DNA of 8,207 nt from an uncultured Desulfobacterales bacterium (GTDB lineage: Bacteria; Desulfobacterota; Desulfobacteria; Desulfobacterales; JAFDCJ01): positions 1-8,207 of the forward strand of contig CALZJV010000716.1 in the NCBI GenBank assembly GCA_945787595.1, read 5' to 3'. Under the pieces are notes generated by a model. It was not told where the DNA came from and searched no databases. It saw only the letters and a program-made list of their open reading frames with translations. This document shows positions 1 through 6,015 of this stretch, piece after piece. The first letter of the stretch is position 1. Each line of letters opens with the position of its first letter. Both the position numbers and the translations under genes were made by a program.

Positions 1-807
1 GGTGATCTTGAGGACACCGAAAGCCTCCGTCGCCTGGTTCACGGTGCGGATGCCGTGATACACTGTGCCGGTGCGGTTCGCGGTGCCACGAGGGCACAAT
101 TTAATCGTGTCAATGTCGATGGTATGGCACGCTTGGTAAAATTGGCGGTCGATCAAGAACCGACGCCATCCTTTTTATCAATCTCGTCACTGGCGGCCAG
201 GGAACCGCATCTGTCTCCTTACGCTGCCAGTAAGCGAGAAGGGGAAAAGGTGCTGGTTGAAAAATCTGATAAATTGGACTGGACTGTTTTTCGACCGTCT
301 GCCATATATGGACCGGGAGATCGGGAGTTGATGCCGGTATTTAACTGGATGAAAAAAGGTATTGCTCCGATACTCGGTTCCGGCAATGGCCGCTTTTCCC
401 TGCTGTATGTGGAGGATCTGGTGGATGCGATCATGCAATGGCTGGAACGCAAAAGCAATCCCGGCTGCACCTATGAACTGCATGATGGACAGCCCGGAGG
501 CTATTCGTGGCACGATGTTATCAACACGGTTGCACACCTGAGGCAAGGCAAATCGGTGGTTGCCATAAGGATACCACTGGTGGTGGCAAAGCTGTTTTCA
601 ATCCTCAATCTAATAACCGCCCGAGCTACAGGTTATGCACCCATGCTGACCCCCGGAAAAGTCCGGGAACTACAGCATTTCAATTGGGTTTGTGACAATA
701 CGGCATTGAACACCGCCACCGGCTGGACCCCAAAAATATTACTGGCGCAGGGTCTGCAACGCACTTTACAATGGAACGGCGCCGCGGGCAATCATCATCA
801 AACATAA
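1..807 (+). CDS. Extended SDR (NAD-dependent epimerase/dehydratase family), CerR-like ceramide reductase candidate, 5' partial
   Basis: The frame is open from base 1, so the gene starts upstream; 268 codons are visible. The first residues read GDLEDTESLRRLVHGADAV, a typical extended-SDR stretch, and the Rossmann glycine motif, about 55-60 residues, is missing off the edge. The catalytic YxxxK is YAASK (Tyr codon at 220, Lys codon at 232), preceded by the Ser-Ser of SISSLAA. Further hallmarks are FRPSAIYGPGD and the C-terminal TGWTPKILLAQGLQRTL. Extended SDRs act on nucleotide sugars or lipid ketones. The ACP and serine palmitoyltransferase-like genes directly downstream match the Caulobacter ceramide locus, where an SDR of this type (CerR) reduces 3-ketoceramide. 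That role is inferred from context; a sugar epimerase is the alternative. The gap to the next gene is 23 bases, so they are probably one operon. Confidence 0.8.
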   Translation, partial: GDLEDTESLRRLVHGADAVIHCAGAVRGATRAQFNRVNVDGMARLVKLAVDQEPTPSFLSISSLAAREPHLSPYAASKREGEKVLVEKSDKLDWTVFRPSAIYGPGDRELMPVFNWMKKGIAPILGSGNGRFSLLYVEDLVDAIMQWLERKSNPGCTYELHDGQPGGYSWHDVINTVAHLRQGKSVVAIRIPLVVAKLFSILNLITARATGYAPMLTPGKVRELQHFNWVCDNTALNTATGWTPKILLAQGLQRTLQWNGAAGNHHQT

Positions 808-830
808 CAAAGAAAGGGAAGATACAGGGA

Positions 831-1082
831 ATGCAAGTTTACGAGGATATTATTGAGGAGCTTTACAAAATCCTGCAGCCGTTTATCCCTCAAGGCCTGA
901 AAATCGGAGAAGAAACGGATATGCTGGCCGATTTGGGCCTTGATTCGTTGAAAGTAATGAAAATTGTGGAATCGGTGGAAGACAGTTTGGACATTTCGAT
1001 TCCTTTGAATATACTTCCGGATGTACGCACCGTTAAGGATTTTGCTTTACAAATTCAAAAACTGATCGGAGATGGATCATGA
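831..1082 (+). CDS. Acyl carrier protein, likely dedicated to sphingoid base synthesis
   Basis: This is an 83-residue acidic protein with the ACP phosphopantetheine motif LGLDSLKVM; Ser39 (codon at 945) is the expected attachment site for 4'-phosphopantetheine. Length and helical pattern fit a stand-alone carrier protein. I chose ATG at 831 because GGGAAG (816-821) lies nine bases upstream; an in-frame start at 771 would add 20 residues that overlap the preceding gene and do not look like ACP. Its stop overlaps the start of the downstream synthase (ATGA), implying translational coupling and a partnership. In Caulobacter an ACP lies in the same ceramide gene group, so this protein probably presents an acyl thioester to the synthase. 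It is unlikely to be the general fatty-acid AcpP, since no fab genes are nearby. Confidence 0.88.
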   Translation: MQVYEDIIEELYKILQPFIPQGLKIGEETDMLADLGLDSLKVMKIVESVEDSLDISIPLNILPDVRTVKDFALQIQKLIGDGS

Positions 1083-2281
1083 GGAGCATTTTTGACAAAT
1101 TCCAACAATTGGCCGCAACCCGTCAGGAGCTTGAAAAAAGTTGCGATACATTTTTTAATATCGTCATGGAAGAAATCATATCGGGAACCGAGGCTGTTAT
1201 AAACGGTCGCCCCACGATTTTGGCCGGCAGCAATAACTATCTGGGACTCTCATTTGATTCCGACTGTATCGATGCTGCCTGCGAGGCCGCCCATAAAGAA
1301 GGCACCGGCACAACCGGATCAAGGATGGCCAATGGAACATTTTCAGGCCACGTCGCACTGGAACAGGAACTTGCTGAATTTTTCAACCTTCAAAACGCCA
1401 TCGTTTTTTCAACCGGTTATGTCGCCAATCTGGCCATGCTGTCCACCCTGGTTGGACCCGCTGAAATCATCCTGTTGGATGCCGATTGCCATGCCAGCAT
1501 ATATGACGGCTGCCGTCTGGGAAGCGCCGAAGTGCATCGTTTTCGACACAACGACTTGAAAGATCTGGAAAAGCGGCTGCGACGCCTTGAAAAACGCCAG
1601 ACCAATGTTTTGATTGTTGTAGAAGGTCTTTACAGCATGCTGGGAGACCGTGCGCCCCTGACGGACATCGTCGCCGTCAAGGAAAAATACGGGGCGTATT
1701 TGCTGGTGGACGAAGCCCACTCCATGGGTGTCCTGGGAGCCAATGGGCGAGGACTGGCCGAGGAGACCGGAGTGGGAGATGGTGTTGATTTTATCGTCGG
1801 CACGTTTAGTAAAAGTCTGGGTGCCATAGGCGGTTTTTGCGTCAGCAATCATCCCGAACTCAGCCTTGTGCGCTATGCGAGTCGGCCTTATGTATTCACG
1901 GCTTCTTCGTCGCCCTCAGTTATCGCCTCCACCCGGGTGGCTTTAAAAATTATGCAAAAAAGATCCGAACTGCGTCAGCGACTCTGGAACAATGCCAACA
2001 CGCTGTATAAAAAATTACAGGATTTGGGCTTCTCGGTGGGACCGGAGCCAAGTCCTATTGTTGCCGTGAAACTGGAAGACAAAGCCGAGGCCTTTGCTCT
2101 CTGGGGTGGCCTGTTGGAGCACGGCGTATATGTCAATCTGGTCTTACCGCCGGCCACACCGGATGGTAACTGCCTGCTGCGCAGCAGTGTCAGTGCCGGA
2201 CATACGCCGGAACAGATGGAGCGGATATGCCAGGCATTTACGGCCGTGAGGGAATTAACTGCGGTGCCTCAAGCAGTTTGA
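1079..2281 (+). CDS. spt: PLP-dependent alpha-oxoamine synthase, serine palmitoyltransferase-like
   Basis: This 400-residue, full-length fold-type I PLP enzyme condenses an amino acid with an acyl thioester, releasing CO2. Family marks are GSNNYLGLS (50-58), GTTGSRMANGT (77-87), the ring-stacking His138 in DADCHASIYDG, DEAHSMGVLG with Asp211 and His214, and the Schiff-base Lys245 in TFSKSLGAIGG. The PPATP motif (357-361) followed by LLR (Arg368) resembles bacterial serine palmitoyltransferases more than BioF or Kbl. The expected product is 3-ketosphinganine, made in the cytosol or at the inner membrane face. The start overlaps the acp stop, and GGAG at 1068-1071 inside acp gives a good spacing of seven bases. 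The neighbouring ACP suggests an acyl-ACP donor. Alternatives are an 8-amino-7-oxononanoate synthase or another ACP-linked oxoamine synthase; no biotin genes are present. Confidence 0.87.
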   Translation: MRSIFDKFQQLAATRQELEKSCDTFFNIVMEEIISGTEAVINGRPTILAGSNNYLGLSFDSDCIDAACEAAHKEGTGTTGSRMANGTFSGHVALEQELAEFFNLQNAIVFSTGYVANLAMLSTLVGPAEIILLDADCHASIYDGCRLGSAEVHRFRHNDLKDLEKRLRRLEKRQTNVLIVVEGLYSMLGDRAPLTDIVAVKEKYGAYLLVDEAHSMGVLGANGRGLAEETGVGDGVDFIVGTFSKSLGAIGGFCVSNHPELSLVRYASRPYVFTASSSPSVIASTRVALKIMQKRSELRQRLWNNANTLYKKLQDLGFSVGPEPSPIVAVKLEDKAEAFALWGGLLEHGVYVNLVLPPATPDGNCLLRSSVSAGHTPEQMERICQAFTAVRELTAVPQAV

Positions 2282-2296
2282 GAAGATAGGATTAAT

Positions 2297-2326
2297 GATT
2301 GAATAATGAAAATTGTCGATTGAATA
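2297..2326 (+). repeat. 9-base direct repeat GATTGAATA, two copies
   Basis: Two exact copies, at 2297-2305 and 2318-2326, start 21 bases apart in A/T-rich sequence just after the synthase gene. Similar TTCAATTTTCAATT sequence occurs in the gap before neuB. The function is unknown; it may be slippage-prone filler rather than a binding site. Confidence 0.5.
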
Positions 2327-2366
2327 TACAATGGTTCAGACACAACCGGAAATAATTGAACTCTGA

Positions 2367-2385
2367 CCTGGCCCACAGGGCCAGG
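2367..2385 (+). terminator. Perfect 8-bp hairpin, weak terminator candidate after the sphingolipid cassette
   Basis: CCTGGCCC (2367-2374) pairs perfectly with GGGCCAGG (2378-2385) across the loop ACA. The following bases, ATTTCTAT, are a poor U-tract, so intrinsic termination would be weak. It could instead protect the 3' end of the upstream mRNA or belong to the hairpin cluster described for this gap. Confidence 0.4.
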
Positions 2386-2431
2386 ATTTCTATGTTGCAC
2401 TAATAACTGTATCACCGGAATTAGTAAAGAT

Positions 2432-2450
2432 CCGGGTCCAGAGGGCCCGG
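2432..2450 (+). terminator. 8-bp hairpin with one G-T wobble, terminator-like or structural
   Basis: CCGGGTCC (2432-2439) pairs with GGGCCCGG (2443-2450) across the loop AGA, with one wobble pair. CTTTGG follows, a very short T run. The layout (8-bp stem, 3-base loop) matches the hairpin 65 bases upstream although the sequence differs, so the two may share a role. Confidence 0.4.
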
Positions 2451-2471
2451 CTTTGGTTCACCCCGGCTTCC

Positions 2472-2500
2472 GGCTCGTAGAGCCTAAGAGCCTACAGCTC
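2472..2500 (+). repeat. Paired small hairpins GGCTC/GAGCC and GAGC/GCTC before the transporter gene
   Basis: GGCTC (2472-2476) pairs with GAGCC (2480-2484) across GTA; GAGC (2488-2491) then pairs with GCTC (2497-2500) across CTACA. The outer GTAG (2477-2480) can alternatively pair with CTAC (2492-2495), so mutually exclusive folds are possible. The element ends at the base before the candidate ribosome binding site of the transporter gene. Confidence 0.4.
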
Positions 2501-2523
2501 GGAGAGAGGGGTGATATGGGTCT

Positions 2524-4290
2524 TTGCAAAGCACAATCACGGTGGGTGCGCTGATTTTTGCCGGCATAGTGGAGGGTTTTGGACTATCTGCGCTGGTACC
2601 GTTGCTTACGATCGTCATCGGCGGCAAAGAATCAATGCCGGCCACCGGAGTATCTCATTCAACCTCCAGCTTAGAGCAAATCGTAAAAGAAATATTTGGG
2701 GCAGTGGGGCTGACTCCCACCATCGGTACGCTGCTAATCGTTTTCGTCGCCAGCGTGGTTTTAAAATCCGCTCTGGTCCTGGTAGCCAATAAACGGATCG
2801 GTTACACGGTCGCCCGGATTGCCACCGATTTGCGTCTTGACTTAATTCGCGCCCTGTTTCGCACCCGCTGGGAATACTTCATTCAACAGCCGATCGGCCG
2901 CTTTACCAATGCGATGGCAACCGAGGCCAAGCGGGCATCAAAAGCGTATCTTTCCATGATTTCCATCATTGCAGCCGTGGTCAATGCGATTGTGTATGCG
3001 GTCATCGTTCTGATGGTGTCCTGGCAGGCAACCCTGGCTGCAATTGGCGCCGGTTTCGTGATTTTATACATGTTCAAATTTCTCATTACCAAAGCCAGGC
3101 AAGCCGGAAACCGGCAAACAATATTATTGCAGTCCCTGATGGCCCTTATGACCGACAGTTTACTCATGATCAAGCCGCTGAAAACCATGGCACGAGAAAA
3201 TCTGACCGACGCGGTACTGAGAAAAAAAACCAGGGCTCTAAAAAAAGCATTGAAAAAACAAGTTTTCGCCAGCCAAGCCCTGTCTGCCTTTCAGGAACCG
3301 GTATCGGTGGCTTTTCTGACATTGGGTCTATATATAGCGCTGGTGTACTGGAAATTTCCGGTGGCCAATGTGTTCATGGTAATGTTTCTGCTGTCAAAAT
3401 TAATAAAAAAACTGGAAAAAACCCAAAAATTGTACCAGTCTATGGTAATGGTGGAGAGTGCCTTCTGGTCCTTGAAAGATAAAACCCAGGCAGCGCAACA
3501 GGCGCAAGAATTATTGACCGGTACGTATGAACCGGCTCTGACCCGGAGCATTCGGCTGGAAAGCGTCAGTTTCGGTTATGACGAATCCTTGATCCTGGAA
3601 AATGTCTCCATAAGGTTTCCGGTGGGTTCCTTTACGGCCATTGTGGGTCCATCAGGAGTCGGCAAAACGACGGTGGTCGACCTGGTGACCGGGCTATTGC
3701 GACCGCGGCAAGGTCAAATCTGTATTGATGACGTTTCCTTGGAAAAAGTTGACGTGAAAAAATGGCGGCGAATGATCGGCTATGTTCCCCAGGAAACCCT
3801 GCTGCTGCATGACTCCATATTAATGAACGTAGCCTTGGGGGATAAGGACCTTGCGGCCAAAGATGTAGAAGATGCGCTACAGGCTGCCGGTGCCTGGGAA
3901 TTCATCTCCAATCAACCGCAAGGCATTCACACGGTGGTCGGTGAACGCGGCCATAAACTTTCAGGTGGCCAGCGGCAACGCATTGCGATTGCGCGCGCCC
4001 TGGTCCACAAGCCGAAGCTGCTGATTCTGGATGAAGCCACCACTGCCCTCGACCCGGTAAACGAAGCGGCCATTTGTGAAACCCTGCGAAAACTTAGCGG
4101 AAAAATTACAATTTTGGCGATTTCCCACCAACCAGCCTTGATGAAGGTGGCGGATCAGGCCTATCGTTTGCAGAACAAAACAGTGGTTGCAATTGAAGAC
4201 CCCTTGGAGGCCAGTTTGCGGTGGCAGGAAATCGATGCCGAACCCGCCGGTAAGTCCTGGATAAGATCTGGAACGGGAGAAGTGATTTAA
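2524..4290 (+). CDS. ABC exporter, fused membrane and ATPase domains (MsbA/lipid-exporter type)
   Basis: The 588-residue half-transporter has an N-terminal membrane domain (hydrophobic segments near 6-31, 67-88, 143-190, 255-277 and 282-298) and a C-terminal nucleotide-binding domain. The ATPase motifs are intact: Walker A GPSGVGKTT (375-383), Q-loop Gln423 in VPQE, signature LSGGQ (479-483), Walker B LLILDE (499-504) and H-loop His535. It should work as an inner-membrane homodimer exporting a hydrophobic or lipid-linked substrate. The substrate is not readable from sequence; the flanking sphingolipid and sugar genes make a lipid or glycolipid plausible. The start is a TTG chosen because a TGA stands in frame at 2512-2514. 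TM1 begins almost at the first residue, so the usual N-terminal elbow helix of about 15-25 residues seems missing. It abuts the HAD gene in the same frame. Confidence 0.88.
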   Translation: MQSTITVGALIFAGIVEGFGLSALVPLLTIVIGGKESMPATGVSHSTSSLEQIVKEIFGAVGLTPTIGTLLIVFVASVVLKSALVLVANKRIGYTVARIATDLRLDLIRALFRTRWEYFIQQPIGRFTNAMATEAKRASKAYLSMISIIAAVVNAIVYAVIVLMVSWQATLAAIGAGFVILYMFKFLITKARQAGNRQTILLQSLMALMTDSLLMIKPLKTMARENLTDAVLRKKTRALKKALKKQVFASQALSAFQEPVSVAFLTLGLYIALVYWKFPVANVFMVMFLLSKLIKKLEKTQKLYQSMVMVESAFWSLKDKTQAAQQAQELLTGTYEPALTRSIRLESVSFGYDESLILENVSIRFPVGSFTAIVGPSGVGKTTVVDLVTGLLRPRQGQICIDDVSLEKVDVKKWRRMIGYVPQETLLLHDSILMNVALGDKDLAAKDVEDALQAAGAWEFISNQPQGIHTVVGERGHKLSGGQRQRIAIARALVHKPKLLILDEATTALDPVNEAAICETLRKLSGKITILAISHQPALMKVADQAYRLQNKTVVAIEDPLEASLRWQEIDAEPAGKSWIRSGTGEVI

Positions 4291-4794
4291 TTGAAAGACC
4301 TCCTTGCTAAAATTCGCCTGGTCGCCTTTGACTTTGACGGTGTGTTCACCGATAACATGGTGTACGTCCTGGAGAATGGCACCGAGGCCGTGCGTTGTTT
4401 TCGAAGTGATGGCCTCGGCCTGCAGAAACTGGAGAAGCTGGGAATTGAAACCGTTATCATCTCCACCGAGGCCAACCCGGTGGTCTCGGCCCGAGCGCAC
4501 AAACTGAAGATCCGCTGTGTACAGGACTGTCGGGACAAACGCGCCGCTCTGGAAAGCATTGCGAAGGAGTCAGGCATTTCACTGGCCGAGGTCGCTTTCG
4601 TGGGCAATGACATCAACGACCTGCCCTGTCTTACATGCGTTGCCCTGCCCATTGTGGTTCAGGATGCACATCAGGATGTCGTTCCGACCGCACTTTATCA
4701 GACGAAAAACCCAGGCGGACATGGTGCTGTGAGGGAGATTTGCGATCTGTTCGAACGCGTTCTGGCCAAAAAAAATTTGAATATTGAAAAATAA
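4291..4794 (+). CDS. KdsC-like HAD-superfamily sugar phosphatase
   Basis: This 167-residue cap-less HAD enzyme resembles KdsC and the HAD domain found with sialic-acid genes. Visible motifs are FDFDGVFTD (nucleophile Asp14, acid/base Asp16), Ser58-Thr59 in IISTE, Lys83 in CRDKRAA, and GNDINDL with Asp107 and Asp110 for magnesium. The C-terminal GGHGAVREICDL is typical of the KdsC group, which usually runs to 170-190 residues as tetramers. The TTG start at 4291 directly follows the TAA of the transporter gene; GGGAGA (4275-4280) is a fair binding site ten bases upstream, and the next ATG would remove the catalytic Asp residues. With neuB downstream, removal of phosphate from a nonulosonate 9-phosphate is a likely role. 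KDO 8-phosphate phosphatase is the alternative. Confidence 0.87.
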   Translation: MKDLLAKIRLVAFDFDGVFTDNMVYVLENGTEAVRCFRSDGLGLQKLEKLGIETVIISTEANPVVSARAHKLKIRCVQDCRDKRAALESIAKESGISLAEVAFVGNDINDLPCLTCVALPIVVQDAHQDVVPTALYQTKNPGGHGAVREICDLFERVLAKKNLNIEK

Positions 4795-4803
4795 ACATTT
4801 AAT

Positions 4804-4831
4804 TGTCATTCCCGCGCAGCCGGGAATCCAG
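4804..4831 (+). repeat. dRS3-like palindromic intergenic repeat
   Basis: TGTC is followed by ATTCCCG (4808-4814), loop CGCAGC and CGGGAAT (4821-4827), then CCAG. The 7-bp stem is perfect. The ATTCCC-N8-GGGAAT layout is that of the dRS3 repeat known from Neisseria and of similar small repeats dispersed in many proteobacterial genomes. It sits ten bases after the stop of the phosphatase gene, a common position for such elements. Confidence 0.65.
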
Positions 4832-4837
4832 ATAAGT

Positions 4838-4855
4838 GGGGAAATTCTCCTTTTT
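4838..4855 (+). terminator. Weak rho-independent terminator candidate after the phosphatase gene
   Basis: GGGGA (4838-4842) can pair with TCTCC (4846-4850) across AAT with one G-T wobble, and TTTTT (4851-4855) follows at once. The stem is short, so this is a tentative call. It may act together with the stronger palindrome just upstream. Confidence 0.35.
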
Positions 4856-4957
4856 ACGAAACCATCAATCTTCAATTTTCAATTGTTGGAAGATGCTTAA
4901 GATATTCAAATACAAATTTTTACTATAACAATTCCAAGAAATCACGACCAAGACCAT

Positions 4958-4964
4958 AGGGAGG
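4958..4964 (+). promoter_or_regulatory. Strong ribosome binding site of neuB
   Basis: AGGGAGG is a near-perfect Shine-Dalgarno sequence seven bases before the ATG at 4972. It is the best in the window, so neuB may be the most strongly translated gene here. A TATAAC at 4924-4929 could be a -10 element, but no matching -35 sequence is visible. Confidence 0.75.
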
Positions 4965-4971
4965 AAAAAAA

Positions 4972-6015
4972 ATGCGCAAACTTTCATTAGATGGCAAAGT
5001 CATTCAAGATAATAGTGATTGCTACACCATTGCCGAGATAGGGCACAACCACCAGGGCAAACTCGAAACGGCCAAGGAGATGTTTCGGGTGGCCAAAGAG
5101 TGTGGCGCCGACGCGGTAAAATTGCAAAAAAGAGACAATCGGAGCCTATTTACCAAAGCCGGATATACCAAGCCTTACGACAATCCCAACAGTTATGGTG
5201 AAACTTACGGCGAGCATCGGGAGTATTTAGAATTCGGCTGGATAGAATATAAAGAACTCATGGACTACGCCGAGGAGATTGGGATCACCCTGTTTGCCAC
5301 CGCCTTTGATTTTATCAGCTCCGATTTTCTGGAAAAACTCGACATGCCTTTTTATAAAATGGCATCCGGCGAACTGAAAAACATCCCGTTGCTCACCCAC
5401 GTCGCCGAATTTCAAAAACCGATGATTATCAGCACCGGCGGGGGGACCATGGAAGATGTCAACCGGGCCTATGATGCGCAATGCACGGCAGGCTATCCGG
5501 CAGAATTCGACGAGCTTAATCTGAATGTGATTACAACCTTCCGCGAGCGATTTCCCAACTGCACTATAGGTCTGTCATCCCATGATAACGGCATTGCCAT
5601 GGCAGTAGCGGCTTACATGCTGGGTGCCAGGGTGATCGAGAAGCACTTTACCTTAAACCACACCTGGAAAGGCACGGATCATGCTTTTTCGCTGGAGCCT
5701 ATCGGTTTTCGCAAGTTGGTCAGGGACCTGCAACGCACAAGAGTCGCGATGGGTGATGGCGTCAAGCGTGTCTATGACAGCGAGGTTAACCCGATCACCA
5801 AGATGGGCAAAAAACTGGTCGCCGCACGCGATCTGCCGGCAGGCCATATGATACGGCGCGAAGACATTGCCATCAAGTCTCCGGGTGATGGTCTGCAGCC
5901 ATACGAGATCGATAAAGTCATCGGTCGGGTAACCCGAGCAGCGATGACAGAAGATGATGACATCACCTACGAGGCATTAAACGGCTCCGAGAATCTGGCA
6001 GAGGCGGTATCGTGA
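4972..6015 (+). CDS. neuB: NeuB-family nonulosonate (N-acetylneuraminate-like) synthase with SAF domain
   Basis: The 347-residue protein condenses phosphoenolpyruvate with an N-acyl-hexosamine-type sugar to give a sialic-acid-like nonulosonate. It has an N-terminal (beta/alpha)8 barrel (about 15-255) and a C-terminal antifreeze-like SAF domain (about 282-340). Against Neisseria NeuB as I remember it, Glu22, Lys50, Lys129, Ser132, Glu134 and Ser154 are kept, as are Tyr175, Ser202, His204, Glu223, His225 and Asp236; His204 and His225 are the metal ligands. After Ser154 every match is displaced by exactly 11, and the sequence jumps from RAYDA to QCTAGYP where a loop and barrel strand are expected. 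Both the 5' phosphatase and the overlapping 3' SDR fit a sugar pathway. The exact sugar (neuraminic, legionaminic, pseudaminic or other) is unresolved, and activity is uncertain because of the gap. Confidence 0.88.
   Translation: MRKLSLDGKVIQDNSDCYTIAEIGHNHQGKLETAKEMFRVAKECGADAVKLQKRDNRSLFTKAGYTKPYDNPNSYGETYGEHREYLEFGWIEYKELMDYAEEIGITLFATAFDFISSDFLEKLDMPFYKMASGELKNIPLLTHVAEFQKPMIISTGGGTMEDVNRAYDAQCTAGYPAEFDELNLNVITTFRERFPNCTIGLSSHDNGIAMAVAAYMLGARVIEKHFTLNHTWKGTDHAFSLEPIGFRKLVRDLQRTRVAMGDGVKRVYDSEVNPITKMGKKLVAARDLPAGHMIRREDIAIKSPGDGLQPYEIDKVIGRVTRAAMTEDDDITYEALNGSENLAEAVS

Larger units (their letters stand above)
2282..2523 (+). other. Intergenic gap with A/T-rich direct repeats and three GC-rich hairpins
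   Basis: No convincing gene lies here. The first 60 bases are A/T-rich and hold a 9-base direct repeat, GATTGAATA, at 2297-2305 and 2318-2326. After that come three separate hairpins (listed individually). The end carries a purine-rich stretch GGAGAGAGGGG (2501-2511) that can serve as ribosome binding site for the downstream transporter. I see no promoter with a good -35/-10 pair. The gap splits the sphingolipid cassette from the transporter, so they may be separate transcripts or joined by attenuated read-through. Confidence 0.6.

Noticed and set aside
771..830. Longer start for the ACP gene
   Set aside because: The added residues overlap the SDR gene, do not resemble ACP sequence and bypass a well spaced ribosome binding site.
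1409..1852. Minus-strand open frame of 147 codons
   Set aside because: It is opposite the conserved core of the PLP synthase and has no motifs of its own.
2511..2792. Plus-strand frame of 93 codons with GTG start near a good ribosome binding site
   Set aside because: Beyond the first dozen codons it is out of frame with the clear membrane domain of the exporter, and the peptide is Arg/His-rich without pattern; only the start ambiguity is kept as a finding.
3961..4500. Minus-strand open frame of 179 codons
   Set aside because: It is the reverse complement of the ABC ATPase motifs and the phosphatase start; no family features or credible ribosome binding site.
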